Below, in pieces: positions 8,081 to 17,319 of a stretch of 64,000 nucleotides of DNA; position 1 is the first letter of the stretch, and every line of letters starts with the position of its first letter. The stretch covers positions 4,030,001 to 4,094,000 of the forward strand of contig NZ_BAAAOH010000001.1 in NCBI RefSeq assembly GCF_039530225.1, written 5' to 3'. Below the pieces are notes generated by a model. It was not told the origin of the DNA, did not search any database, and saw only the letters and a program-made list of their open reading frames with translations. Made by a program: the position numbers and the translations under genes. The stretch is from Microbacterium pumilum (lineage in GTDB: Bacteria; Actinomycetota; Actinomycetes; Actinomycetales; Microbacteriaceae).

Positions 8081-8674
8081 TCGCGAGCAGGAGCTTCACG
8101 CTCGACCTCGGCGAATCTCGATTCATCTCGACCTGACCGGGACTTTCTCGCCCTTTGATCAGTTGTTGTGCATTCGATTGTACGAGTCAGTTCGACCGAG
8201 TTCGAGCCAGTTCGCTCCCATTACTGATGGATACGTGGGGACTACTCGAATTCATCCATGCCCGTTCCGACGAGCGCGGTAGCGGGCGCACCGCCCTGAT
8301 TCGTGCAACGTTGACGAGGCGGAGAGACTCTCATGCGCGAGCGGTTGGCGTGCGCCCGTCGGGCATCTCATCGCGCGGGTTATTCGCGCGATGATCGCCC
8401 GGGCGGTCTGCGGCGAGAATGACGCCGACGCCGCGGACGCTCGGCGACCCGCTTCCGAACGCTGATGAACCCTCTGCCGCTCGGCGCGGTTGCCGCCTCC
8501 CGATCCTGGGAGGTGATGGTGGATTCGGACTGCAGCCGGTCGTCGAGCCCAAAGTAAAGACCGATCTCGTACAACAGCGTCATGCGCAACCTGTACGCAA
8601 CGCGCCGCGGTCGGCGGCGCTGGGAGACCGCATCATTTAGCCGGATGACGCCAAGCCCCGGGCAGCCGCGGTGT
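8081..8674. other. Gene-poor region after the tRNA fragment
   Basis: Nearly 600 bp with several short overlapping frames on both strands, none with a recognisable product or good ribosome site. I see no integrase, excisionase or insertion sequence here. It may be decayed mobile-element DNA. Confidence 0.45.
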
Positions 8675-8701
8675 GGGCCGCACCCGAAAGGGGGGCGGCC
8701 C
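8675..8701. terminator. Hairpin downstream of the surface-protein gene
   Basis: GGGCCGC (8675-8681) pairs with GCGGCCC (8695-8701), with inner CCC/GGG pairing around GAAA. It lies 23 bp beyond the stop of the minus-strand surface protein. A T-rich tail follows only on the plus strand, so termination of the minus-strand gene would be of the tail-less, GC-hairpin type. Confidence 0.5.
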
Positions 8702-8723
8702 TCTTCTCATTGCACGAGACGAC

Positions 8724-11249
8724 TCAGCGCTCGCACATGATCCCGTCCCGATCGGCGTCGCGAGCGATCGACTGGAGGTTGTACAGGGAGGTTGATTGGT
8801 ACGGATTGCCGACAAGCGGCTTCGCGACACCACTCTTCTTATCGACGGTGATTCCGTTCTTGCGGATGCCGTCGTGGTAGTCCGCGTTGAGTGCCGTGCA
8901 ATTCGCGTACACCTTCCCGGTCGCCGGCGCCGTCGAGGCGCTGGACTTCGCTACCGAGGCGTATCCCGACTGGCCACCCACGACTTTGACCGACAGCGTG
9001 GCATACGCATCCGTCGGGCGTACCCGATAAGTGCTAGCCGTCGCACCCGAGATGGCGCTGCCGTTGCGGTACCACTGGTAGGTGAAGCGAGTGCCACCGG
9101 TCCAGGTGCCAGGCCTGGCCGTCAGGGTACCGCCCACGGCGGCGGTACCGCTGATGGTCGGTGTCCCAACGAGCAGCACCTTGACGGTCTTCGCCGATGT
9201 CTTGGCTACGGTCGTGTAGCCGGCGAGCTTCCCCGTGACCTTGACGGAGATCTGTTTGCCGGCCTGGGCTGATGTCAGCTTGTAGGTCTTCGCGGTGGCG
9301 CCCGTGATCGCGGTGGAGCCGGAATACCACTGGTACGTGAGGGCGGTGCCACTGGTCCAGGTGCCGGGTTTGACGGTCAGGGTACCGCCCACGGCGACCG
9401 TGCCGCTGATGGTCGGTGTTCCAGCGAGCAGCACCTTGGCGGTCTTGGCCGAGGTCTTGGACACGGTCGTGTAGCCGGCGAGCTGCCCCGTGACCTTCAC
9501 CGAGATCTGCGTGCCAGCCTGGGTGGATGTCAGCTTGTAGGTCTTCGCGGTGGCGCCCGTGATCGCGGTGGAGCCGGAATACCACTGGTACGTGAAGTCG
9601 GTACCGGACGTCCACGTGCCGGGTGTCGCGGTGAGAATGCTGCCCACGGCGGCCGTGCCGCTGATTGTCGGTGTGGCCACGACTGCCAGCTTCGTCGTCT
9701 TGGCCGAGGTCATGCCGACGGTCGGGTAACCGGTGACAGCGCCGGTGACTTTCACCGAGATCTGCTTGCCCGTGAGAGTGGAGGGCGGCACGAAGGTGGA
9801 TGCCTTCGCCCCGCTGATCGCGGCACTGTCGGCGTACCACTGGTAGGTGAAGCTGGTTCCTGTGGTCCAAGTCCCGGTCTTGGCCGTGAGGGTGATGCCG
9901 ACGGCGACGGTGCCGCTGATCGTCGGTGTTTCGGCGCGGGCCAGCTTGACCGTCTTCGCCGAGGTCCGGCTGACAGTCGGGTAGCCGGTGAGCGTCCCGG
10001 TGACCGTCACCGAGATCTGCGTGCCAGCTTGGTCGGTCGTGGGAATGAACGTGGCTGTATTCGCACCGTCTATCGCGGCACTGTCGGCGTACCACTGGTA
10101 GCCGAAGCCGGTGCCGGTGGTCCAGGTCCCGGGATTCGCCGTCAGCGTCGAACCGGTCGCGGCGATGCCATTGATCGTCGGAGTGCCCGACAGCAGCACC
10201 TTCTCGGTCGGCCAGGACGTCCCGCCGTTCGGCACGTAACCCGGAATCGACCCGGTGACTGTGACCGAGATCGCCTTGCCCTCTTGTGCGGAGGTCAACG
10301 TGTACGTCGCGGCGGTCGCGCCAGCAATGTCGACGTCGTCGGCTGACCACTGGTACGTCCACGTCGTGCCGGTCGTCCACCACCCAGGGTTCGCGGTCAG
10401 GGTGCTTCCCACCGCCGGTGTTCCCGAGATCCACGGGCGCTCCCCCTGAACGCGAGGCGTGAGCGCGAAGTCGATGCCGCTCGCTGCCACACCGGCGCTG
10501 ACGTGCACCGGTATGGCGCCGTCGAGGGTGAGAGCGTTCTGGTAGAACTCCTCCACCCACGGTGCGCCGGGCAGTTGCTCAGGGCCCCCGCAGTCGCACC
10601 CGTACCGGAACTGCACGGTGTAATCGCCGGCAGGGAGGCCAGCGATGGTGTAGCTGCCGTCGGAGGCGATCAGTGAACCCCAGTAGTCGACGCCCGTGGC
10701 GTGCGGGTCGCCTCCGGCTCCGACGGGAATCGCGAACATCCACCGCGATGTGCCACTACCGATGGGAGCACCGTCGTCGGTAGTGACCCTACCCGAGATG
10801 GTGGCGCCGGAAGCCAGGGTCGCGTCGACGTCGCCGCGGCTCTCTCCGTCCGTCAGCGTGATCACGTCGGCGTCGGCGAACTGCGCCTTGTCGATCCACC
10901 ATTCCTTCGCGACGTCGCCGGACCCCGTGAACTGGACCTTGTAGTCACCGGCCGTCAGCCCCGTCGCCGTGTAATCACCGTTCTCGTCCGCGACCGCGAA
11001 TGCCGCCGCGTTGCCCGGATACTGGTCGGCAGGATAGACGACGGCGTAGGTGCTTCCCTCGCCTACGGCGGTCGCGGGCAGGTCGATATGTCCTGAGATC
11101 GATGCCGCCGAGTCGAGTGCGACGTCAACGCCCCCCGCCGCCGTCGCTGGCGGCGGCGCGGCGATCGCCGGTGATCCCCACACGCCGCCCACTACGGCGA
11201 CCGACGCGATAACGGCTGTTGCGCGCGCGCGCCACGAAAGAATCTGCAT
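8724..11249 (-). CDS. Secreted repeat protein with Excalibur C-terminal domain
   Basis: 841 residues from the ATG at 11249; an upstream frame to 11417 would bury the signal peptide. Residues 1-~32 form a Sec signal (MQILSWRARATAVIASVAVV, AIAAPPP cleavage region). Two Cna-B/carboxypeptidase-regulatory-like domains follow (DYTATGLTAGDYKVQF, SYTIAGLPAGDYTVQF). Then come six Ig-like tandem repeats of 85 residues, each with GTPTISGTAAVG, PGTWTxGT, FTYQWY and VKVTGxxxGY. The last ~60 residues are an Excalibur calcium-binding domain, ending DADRDGIMCER. It is probably a surface or secreted adhesin-like protein. No LPXTG motif was seen, so retention on the wall is unclear. It stands alone with no operon partner. 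Confidence 0.85.
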   Translation of the reverse strand: MQILSWRARATAVIASVAVVGGVWGSPAIAAPPPATAAGGVDVALDSAASISGHIDLPATAVGEGSTYAVVYPADQYPGNAAAFAVADENGDYTATGLTAGDYKVQFTGSGDVAKEWWIDKAQFADADVITLTDGESRGDVDATLASGATISGRVTTDDGAPIGSGTSRWMFAIPVGAGGDPHATGVDYWGSLIASDGSYTIAGLPAGDYTVQFRYGCDCGGPEQLPGAPWVEEFYQNALTLDGAIPVHVSAGVAASGIDFALTPRVQGERPWISGTPAVGSTLTANPGWWTTGTTWTYQWSADDVDIAGATAATYTLTSAQEGKAISVTVTGSIPGYVPNGGTSWPTEKVLLSGTPTINGIAATGSTLTANPGTWTTGTGFGYQWYADSAAIDGANTATFIPTTDQAGTQISVTVTGTLTGYPTVSRTSAKTVKLARAETPTISGTVAVGITLTAKTGTWTTGTSFTYQWYADSAAISGAKASTFVPPSTLTGKQISVKVTGAVTGYPTVGMTSAKTTKLAVVATPTISGTAAVGSILTATPGTWTSGTDFTYQWYSGSTAITGATAKTYKLTSTQAGTQISVKVTGQLAGYTTVSKTSAKTAKVLLAGTPTISGTVAVGGTLTVKPGTWTSGTALTYQWYSGSTAITGATAKTYKLTSAQAGKQISVKVTGKLAGYTTVAKTSAKTVKVLLVGTPTISGTAAVGGTLTARPGTWTGGTRFTYQWYRNGSAISGATASTYRVRPTDAYATLSVKVVGGQSGYASVAKSSASTAPATGKVYANCTALNADYHDGIRKNGITVDKKSGVAKPLVGNPYQSTSLYNLQSIARDADRDGIMCER
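8930..10430 (-). repeat. Six coding tandem repeats, exact 255-bp period
   Basis: The landmark CTGATxGTCGGTGT recurs at 9151, 9406, 9661, 9916 and, diverged, at 10171 and 10426, always 255 bp apart (85 codons). The two units read through 9151-9660 are nearly identical to each other, showing recent duplication; the outer units are more diverged. Confidence 0.85.
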
Positions 11250-11849
11250 ACGTCCCCAAACGTCAACGGGCGAAGCCTTCCGGCAACCTCTCAGCGGCCA
11301 CCGAATCTTCGTCCGAGTCCCCACCACAGATATAGCAGAGATAAAGGATGACGCCCGACCAGAAACGGCATGTCCGACCCGCCGTAGCGAGTACCGGCGA
11401 ATGTGCCGACCGCTCATCTAGCTAACGCGCCGAACCTACCAACGCCGATGTTGAAGCGCGCAAGGGTCCCCGAATCTTGCATCGCCCGCTATGGGACCGG
11501 CTTCCGGCCGCCCACGTGAATCGCCGCTAAGCCCTGGCGGCACGGCACGGCACGGGGCGTCGCTATCTCGAGTACGCATAAACAGTCCCCAACACAGCGG
11601 CAGCTAAGCGACGCTGGAGGCGGTGACCCGAAGGGTCTCGGGTGCCAACCAATCCCACGCCGGGGACGCGTCGGCAGCTCATGCTGAGTGCACGCCGAGG
11701 GACCGGCTTGTGGCGGGCTAAGCGGTGAGAATATTGCCGGTATGCGTCGTCGGGTGTTGAGAGTCGCACCGCAACGGACCTGCTCGGGCCCGCTAGGACG
11801 CTTCTGGAGGTCCAGTGATGTCGAAGTCAGCGCCCGCAAGGAAAAGCTG

Positions 11850-12269
11850 GTGACCACGCGACGGGCACGGAAGGTGATCGCGCTGACTACAGCGGTGCTT
11901 GCTCTCGCCGGCTGCACCGTGAATAGGGCTCTCGACATCGCCAACATCGACGACATGACCCAATCGCCCGACTTTTCGGTGACCTCTGCGCGGGTCGAGC
12001 AGACCGTGGGAGTAACGGAACTGATTCTGGAACTGGCGATCGCTAACCCGTCAGCGAGCATCGTCCTGTTCAACCGGGTTGATCTAGGCCATAGCTACGT
12101 TCTCCGGTGCGACGGCGAACCGCGTCGGTCCTCTTCTTCTGGGTCACCAGTGTCCACCTGGACGTATGAGTGCATAGGCGACACGGACTGGCCAAGCGAT
12201 ACGAGCGAGGCCTACCTCACGATCCACTCCGATCACCAGGTGGTGAGGCTGTCAGGCGATTGGTTTTAG
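11850..12269 (+). CDS. Small putative lipoprotein
   Basis: 139 residues from a GTG at 11850, with AAGGAA about 8 bp upstream. The leader (MTTRRARKVIALTTAVLALAG then C) is a classic lipoprotein signal with lipobox LALAGC, predicting an outer-leaflet lipid anchor at residue ~22. The mature part is ~118 residues, probably a beta sandwich (VEQTVGVTELILELAIANPSA, VSTWTYEC), with two Cys (RCDGEP and YECIGD) that could form a disulphide. No family was recognised. It is a single gene with no evident operon. Confidence 0.65.
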   Translation: MTTRRARKVIALTTAVLALAGCTVNRALDIANIDDMTQSPDFSVTSARVEQTVGVTELILELAIANPSASIVLFNRVDLGHSYVLRCDGEPRRSSSSGSPVSTWTYECIGDTDWPSDTSEAYLTIHSDHQVVRLSGDWF

Positions 12270-12768
12270 CGAACGCGCTCGACGTTAAGCACGAGTCCAT
12301 CAGCACACTGCTGCCGGCGACCTGATCCCTTCGACACGATGCACAGACTTGAGCCGCAAGTAAGGTGGCGCCGTGGGCATCGACCGACAGAATCTCCTCG
12401 ATCGTCGCGAGATACTCGGCCGCTCACCTTGAGGACGGGCTGACCGAGCTGGACGTTCTGCTCGCGGCTCGGCGGCGCGCAAGTCCACCCGCGAGAGAGC
12501 AGGCGACCAGCCCCATCGATTGCCAGCAGCTACATGGCGAGCAGCCTCTGGGCGAGGATGCTCGCGCAGCGGCATAGCGAAAGTCTCGCATTCTCCCGCC
12601 GAAACATCCGAGGCACCTTCGAAATCGCGATGACCGGTCACTCTCTTCCGCTGAGGCGGCTTCGCCAGTAGCGTTCGGAGAACCATGGTCGGCGGCGAGC
12701 CCTGGGGAGCGGAATGCCGCCACGTGCGCGCTCGCGCCAGCACTGTGTCCGCTGAGGGGAGGTCAGAC
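12270..12768. other. Intergenic region before the TIR gene
   Basis: About 500 bp without a supported gene. A GTG at 12373 begins a plausible short peptide that stops after 19 codons while another frame continues with a helical-looking sequence to 12577, so a frameshifted remnant is possible but not demonstrable. The GGGGAGG ribosome site of the next gene lies at its end. Confidence 0.4.
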
Positions 12769-14183
12769 ATGGTCACGAACATCGATCCGCGCCGCGTGAC
12801 AGGTGTGGGAGGGGAGGCGGCGTTTATCGGGCAACTGTTCGACGAGGACGGAAGCCGCCGCGATTGGACGCAGGTCGTCGAGGAGATGGGCGATATGCAG
12901 GCAATGCTCGCTCTCATCGAGTACCACCTGCGCGATCGTCTCAACGCGCCCAAACCCCGGGGCTACCCGCCTCGGGTGTTCGTGTCGTACCGGCGCACAA
13001 ACGACGACACCGTCGCATGGGTGCAGGATCTCGCCGCGGCCATCCGGACCGAGGCTACGAGGTGGACCTCGATGTCAACGAGATCGATCGCGACCGGCCG
13101 GAACCCGATGCACTGGCGGAGTACATCGCTCGCCTCGCTCTCGCTGATATCTTCCTCGTCATCCTGTGTGAGGAATACCTTCCCTCAGGCGGAGGTATGC
13201 GCGCGTGGCTGTTCGAAGAGTGGTCGCGAATCGAGAGGATGCGCGACTGGGGCATCGCCGAGGTCATCGCGGTGCACCGCTCCGGATCACTCGAAGACGA
13301 TGTCAACCCGTTCGTCCGACTTAGCGGGACGCTCGACGCCGTCATCGATCTCCGCGAGGAACCGGACGACTTCTCTCCGGTCGTCGAGATCTTCGGCCGT
13401 TGGAGCGGCCGGAAGTTGCCCGAATCGCGGGCACGTGAGATCGCCAACGCGGCCCACGCCGTGATCGCGGCGGCTCGAGCGAAGCGATGGGACGACTGCG
13501 AGACCGCGTTCGTCGACCTGAGCCAACTGCCCGACATCGAGTCGACCGAGGAGTACTGGCTCGCGTCCGTGTGGCGGAACGCGTTTCGCGACGACGACGA
13601 CGTCCTCCGGGATGCTCTCGCCAGGCTCATTGAGATGAACCCCGGAATTCCGTCGACTCAGAGCGCCGCTACGGCGCTCTGGCTGGCCGACCGCGAGACG
13701 GCCGCGTTCTGGCACTTCGCCGGCCTGTCCGAAACCCGATCGCTATGGCGCGGATGGGCACACCATGTCATGGGAGAGTTCTTCCGCACCCGAGGCGCGT
13801 GGCTCGCGGCGCACAACCACCTTTCGTTCGCCGCCGACCTGATCGAGAGGCAGAGCGGACAACCCGATGGCGTCGGAGACCGTGACATGGCAGACGCTCT
13901 CGCTGAGCACATCGAAAAGTCCGGGTATGTGATCGCACGCGGTTGCGAGCACTGCAAAGCAAAGTTCATAGCCGGGCGAGTGTGCGTCCTGTGCGGGGTG
14001 CAGGACACGAGAGCGGAGTCAGACGAGTGCAGTTTCTGCAGCCATCCCCTCGTCGAACTCGATGAGTGCCCCTTCTGTCCCATCTGCCGGTCCGGCGTAC
14101 GTGGATCACCGTTCGAGGGGGGAAACGTCCAGATCGTGACTCGGGAAGTCGGCGGACGATACTCACTCCTCAGCGGCACCTGA
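12769..14183 (+). pseudogene. TIR-domain protein with zinc-ribbon tail, broken by a -1 frameshift
   Basis: The ATG at 12769 follows GGGGAGG. The first ~95 residues read in one frame through a TIR opening (PRVFVSYRRTNDDTVAWV, LAAAIRTE); from ~13052 the continuation GYEVDLDVNEID and LALADIFLVILCEEYLPS is in the -1 frame and runs to 14183. Restoring one G in the GG at ~13051-13053 rejoins them, giving a ~471-residue protein. TIR domains in bacteria usually hydrolyse NAD+ in anti-phage systems. The likely catalytic Glu region lies after the break. A helical middle part follows, then two CxxC zinc ribbons (CEHCKAKF, CVLCG; CSFC, CPFCPIC). The gene is solitary. It is either a true pseudogene, a sequencing error or a programmed shift. 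Confidence 0.75.
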
Positions 14184-14206
14184 GGTCAAGCCACCTCGCC
14201 ACCGCT

Positions 14207-14494
14207 CTACGGCCCGAGTTGATCCGGAATGTCGCCGAGCACCTGCCTGATCGCCGGAGCACGATCAATTGCGCGATCGACGAGCTCCCGCTCGTCTACC
14301 GCGACGCGCACGGCCCCACCCCAAATAACTATGGCGGCTCCGAATCCGTCCGCTTGCCCTCTTACCAGCACGTACAACGACGAATGAAGACCGCGGAGAC
14401 TCGCGGGATACTGCCTCAGGACGGCATCGTCATTCGACGGCCGCCAAGCAAGACGATCGTCGTCAACCTCCTCACAAATGTCCGCTGAGGACAT
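14207..14494 (-). CDS. Possible small hypothetical protein
   Basis: 95 residues, convergent with the TIR gene. The ATG at 14494 has GGAGGG about 10 bp upstream. The composition looks protein-like (SLYVLVRGQADGFGAAIVIW followed by an acidic/basic helix), but no family was recognised and an overlapping plus-strand frame also exists. It could be non-coding. Confidence 0.35.
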   Translation of the reverse strand: MSSADICEEVDDDRLAWRPSNDDAVLRQYPASLRGLHSSLYVLVRGQADGFGAAIVIWGGAVRVAVDERELVDRAIDRAPAIRQVLGDIPDQLGP

Positions 14495-14657
14495 GGCAAT
14501 CGCACCCTCCCACGCCCGCCCGCGACGTCCCTCATTCGTGCGTTGCCCGTAGAGGGATCCTGCCCGTTCACTCTCCTAAGCACCTCGAGCGTCGAACCGA
14601 TGGCGCTACCTCCGCCAGCGTGACTCTCAAGACAGGCTCCCGGGTTAGGCTCCGAAC

Positions 14658-14831
14658 GTGAGCGATGACATCGAGGGTGCGCAACCTCGATGCGAGCTGG
14701 ATGGGGTGGTGATGCGCGACATTCCAGGCGGATGGAAATGCCCTGCCTGCGGCCACGTCTATGCGCCACCCATCATGCAACAACAGCAACAGCTGCGAGA
14801 CTTCGACGGACCGGCAATCCACGGGGGGTGA
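14658..14831 (+). CDS. 57-residue zinc-ribbon protein
   Basis: A very short gene from a GTG at 14658. It encodes VSDDIEGAQPRCELDGVVMR, then a zinc-knuckle WKCPACGHVY, a Gln run and the end FDGPAIHGG. The single CPAC pair plus the upstream Cys and His could bind one metal. I recall short actinobacterial proteins with this CxxCGH core and IHGG ending, of unknown role. The ribosome site is weak (AGG). The frame is real-looking but too short for statistics. Confidence 0.6.
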   Translation: MSDDIEGAQPRCELDGVVMRDIPGGWKCPACGHVYAPPIMQQQQQLRDFDGPAIHGG

Positions 14832-14939
14832 ACGGTGCTCGCCGGTCGATCCCGCGTTTACCTCGCCACTGGGTTGCGGACCCCTCGGGCGGCAAGTCTC
14901 CCCGTCGCATCGCGCTCGGGCGCGCGTCACCGCAGACCT

Positions 14940-15200
14940 TCAGCTCCAAGTGTGATGGACGTGCCAGCCGAGCTCAGCCCTGAAAACGTCGAACACGTAA
15001 GACTCGCCGGCTTCATCCGTTGCTTGGAAGCGCCACCCGCGGAGACCGGTGGCGCCGGCGGAGGCAGCCGACCAGGTTGACTCGCGCAGCCGGGTTGGGA
15101 TGTCGGTGACCCGCCAACGTCGACCGGCATACAACATCCTTTGCGGGATGTCGTCGACCATCCATATGGTCAGGTCTTGTTCGATCTCGACGGCGCTCAT
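14940..15200 (-). CDS. Small conserved hypothetical (DUF6504-like)
   Basis: 86 residues from the ATG at 15200. The pattern DIPQRMLYAGRRWRVTDIPT, then W, then GWRFQATDEAGESYVFDVFR and GWHVHHTWS resembles small actinobacterial proteins in which a short beta barrel is built from RRW and VFD strands. No enzymatic motif was seen. It is divergent from the following plus-strand gene, with 74 bp between their starts, which must hold both promoters. This pair marks the probable left part of the conjugative element. Confidence 0.6.
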   Translation of the reverse strand: MSAVEIEQDLTIWMVDDIPQRMLYAGRRWRVTDIPTRLRESTWSAASAGATGLRGWRFQATDEAGESYVFDVFRAELGWHVHHTWS

Positions 15201-15274
15201 GACATCACAGAATAGAACATTTGTACTACGCGCGGTAGTGTGAACTCGGCCGGAGGAGGGGCGACCGGCATTCG

Positions 15275-15586
15275 ATGGGTACAAGCAAACGCTACGCCCA
15301 CCGCATCGACAGGATGATGGACGACCGGATTCTGCAGCGCTTAGCGGCGGAGCACCCGCTACAGTCGCTCACGTCGAAGGAGTTGCAGACCGAGACGCTC
15401 CCTGTCACGAGAGATCCTCAGCCCAAGGCGTGTCGAGCGTGGGTGCGCTTCGGGCCAAACGCGGTCCAGGTCGAGGCTCTCGTGGTCGTGTGGAACGACG
15501 TCGCGTGCGGCATCCAGTTCACGGCCGGCGAACGAGAACTGCGCTGTTGGGTTTGGGCCAATGCCGTAATGCCAGCGTCCGGTTGA
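15275..15586 (+). CDS. Conserved hypothetical of actinobacterial conjugative elements
   Basis: 103 residues from ATG 15275; GGAGGAGG lies upstream with rather long spacing. The opening MGTSKRYAHRIDRMMDDRIL and the ending RELRCWVWANAVMP are a signature I associate with small proteins of actinobacterial plasmids and integrative elements. Function is unknown. The N-terminus is basic and helical and the C-terminus beta-rich, compatible with nucleic-acid binding. It runs opposite to the genes on both sides. Confidence 0.6.
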   Translation: MGTSKRYAHRIDRMMDDRILQRLAAEHPLQSLTSKELQTETLPVTRDPQPKACRAWVRFGPNAVQVEALVVVWNDVACGIQFTAGERELRCWVWANAVMPASG

Positions 15587-15642
15587 GGCGGCCACGCGCC
15601 CTCGATCGGGACGCCCGTCTGCCGCCCCTGGCTTTTCGATTC

Positions 15643-16953
15643 TCATCTCGCGAGCGACCCACCGACCGGGCGAAAGCCAGGCCCTTGGGACGCTCGCATC
15701 CACTGCCTCGGGTCAGTGAGCGACGTGTCGCGAGACCGCCTAAGGCGACTCGCGACTTCGATCTCGGCAGCGCGTGCTGTCTCGAGCTCCCGCTCAGCCG
15801 GGGGCAGATCCTGCATGGCGATCCGCGCGATAAGAAGCTCGGTTGGCAGTGAGACCTTGCCTCGCAAAGCGCGCGCCGAATTCTCGATGGCGGCCTCGGC
15901 CTCCAACCGGGCGCCGTTCTTGCGGATGTGTGACTCCGCATCCCTGACCAACTCGGCCATGCGCCTCTGACGAGTGGCCGTCGAAAAGACAGATCTCGCG
16001 CTGCGAACAGCCGCTCTGACCTCGCGGCTGGTGAGCCGATCGATCCGCTTCATCCGGTCCGTCACCGCCTGAGCGGCACGGGCGTACATGATCTGCTCCG
16101 CGTCGACCGGCGGGAGGCCCACTCGCACGCGCATCGCAGCGTACGCCTTGGCGAAGTCCAGTAGCCGATCACCGTGCTCCAAAAGCTCTTCCGTCAGGCT
16201 GACCGTTAGGACGGTGAACTGTCGAAGACGCTCAGGCAGGTCAGCCTGTCCGAAATAGTCGTCCGCCGCACGATCGTTTGCCCTTCGCTCGGCAGCCATC
16301 GTGCGATGTAGTTGCCTCGGCGGGAGTCCCGCGCGTTCAAGTCGGCGTCGCAAACGATTCGCCGCAGAGTTCGCGTCAAGATCCGCTCGATACCTGACAG
16401 GATCTTTGCGTCGCGCACGCTGATTAGCAGCGAGTCGGTCCTTGTTCCGGTCAGCCCAGGCTTTACGCGCGTTCTTCATCTTCTCCGGATTGGCGTCGCG
16501 CCAAGCAGTAGCCCGCTGCTTCTCGACCTCGCGATGGGTCGCGTGATAACGCTTGTAGTATTCACGGACTTTCTCCGGATTCGCCTCGACCCACCGTCTC
16601 CTGTAGTCGGTCACGTGCTCGGGATGGGCCTGCTTCCATCGCTTCGAGCTTTCGTTGGCGCGGCGCCGCCTGTCCGCGAGGATGCGTTTGCGCTTGGCAG
16701 ACCGTCTCATGGACTCACGGTTGAGCTCCCGCGCCCGCTCTGGGTTGTCAGCCTTCCATCGCCGATTCAGCTCACGAACTCGATCGGGGTTGGCTTCTTT
16801 CCACCGTCGTAGGGCTTCAGCACGGCGTTCGTGAGGATCCTGCGGCGGGCGCCGATCTTGACCGTCCTTCTCACCGTGCGACTCGCCGAGCCCTATCGAG
16901 TCCCGTGCTTCCGTAGTCCGCCGGGCCTGCTGGTCTGAGGCGTTTTCAAGCAA
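15643..16953 (-). CDS. Basic tandem-repeat protein, unknown function
   Basis: 436 residues. The start is a TTG at 16953, with GGAGGAG in the end of the upstream gene, only 5 bp beyond that gene's stop, so translation is probably coupled. Residues ~45-185 hold about eight 14-16-residue units of the form RRWKxANPExVRExxR (RRWKEANPDRVRELN, RRWKADNPERARELN, RRWVEANPEKVREYY, TAWRDANPEKMKNAR). Such basic units flank HNH nucleases in phage proteins, but no HNH motif is present. Residues ~215-436 are alpha-helical and mixed-charge. DNA binding is likely from charge; the role is unknown. The position next to the relaxase arm suggests a transfer or maintenance function. Confidence 0.65.
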   Translation of the reverse strand: MLENASDQQARRTTEARDSIGLGESHGEKDGQDRRPPQDPHERRAEALRRWKEANPDRVRELNRRWKADNPERARELNRESMRRSAKRKRILADRRRRANESSKRWKQAHPEHVTDYRRRWVEANPEKVREYYKRYHATHREVEKQRATAWRDANPEKMKNARKAWADRNKDRLAANQRARRKDPVRYRADLDANSAANRLRRRLERAGLPPRQLHRTMAAERRANDRAADDYFGQADLPERLRQFTVLTVSLTEELLEHGDRLLDFAKAYAAMRVRVGLPPVDAEQIMYARAAQAVTDRMKRIDRLTSREVRAAVRSARSVFSTATRQRRMAELVRDAESHIRKNGARLEAEAAIENSARALRGKVSLPTELLIARIAMQDLPPAERELETARAAEIEVASRLRRSRDTSLTDPRQWMRASQGPGFRPVGGSLAR

Positions 16954-16958
16954 CTCGC

Positions 16959-17228
16959 CTACTCCTCCGGCGGCTCGGGGGCGAGCTGGACGATCAATTC
17001 AATGAGCTCGGCGCGATGCGCTGAGGGATTCGTGATGACGCGTCCGACGGCCGCACGAACGTTTTCCAGGTCCGTCACGTCCAGGGCGATCACCGGCTCA
17101 ATGCAGTACGTGACGTCGTTCTGAAGGTTGTAATCGCTGTCGTCCACTCCGATCTCGGGGTAGTAGAACAGCGATGCCAGCGCGGTTCGATGCAACAGCT
17201 CGTCGAACTGATCTTGGGGCAGAGCCAT
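16959..17228 (-). CDS. Small acidic hypothetical protein
   Basis: 89 residues from the ATG at 17228, chosen because GGAGG lies 7 bp upstream; the frame extends to 17267 without a ribosome site. It is acidic and helical (DQFDELLHRTALASLFYYPEIG, DLENVRAAVGRVITNP) and ends PEPPEE. It immediately precedes the basic-repeat protein and is probably co-translated with it, so an acidic/basic partner pair is possible. No family was recognised. Confidence 0.55.
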   Translation of the reverse strand: MALPQDQFDELLHRTALASLFYYPEIGVDDSDYNLQNDVTYCIEPVIALDVTDLENVRAAVGRVITNPSAHRAELIELIVQLAPEPPEE

Positions 17229-17319
17229 GCGCGACCTCCGGAAGTGATCCAGCCTTGGTACCAACACAATGGCCCGAACATGAGGTGCGCAACAGCCACC
17301 AACGCGGCGCGCGGTCGGT

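Noticed and set aside
7788..8136. Overlapping open frames spelling AGLEPATS / REVAGSSPAPAT peptides
   Set aside because: These are translations of the tRNA 3' end and its terminator, a known annotation artefact.
8155..8640. Short open frames on both strands near the tRNA fragment
   Set aside because: Mutually overlapping, no ribosome sites and no integrase-like motifs.
9000..10430. Possible CRISPR-like regular repeats
   Set aside because: Units are 255 bp, in frame and coding for Ig-like domains; no short repeat-spacer pattern exists.
12300..12953. 217-codon minus-strand open frame
   Set aside because: It runs over the TIR gene start and shows no protein-like composition.
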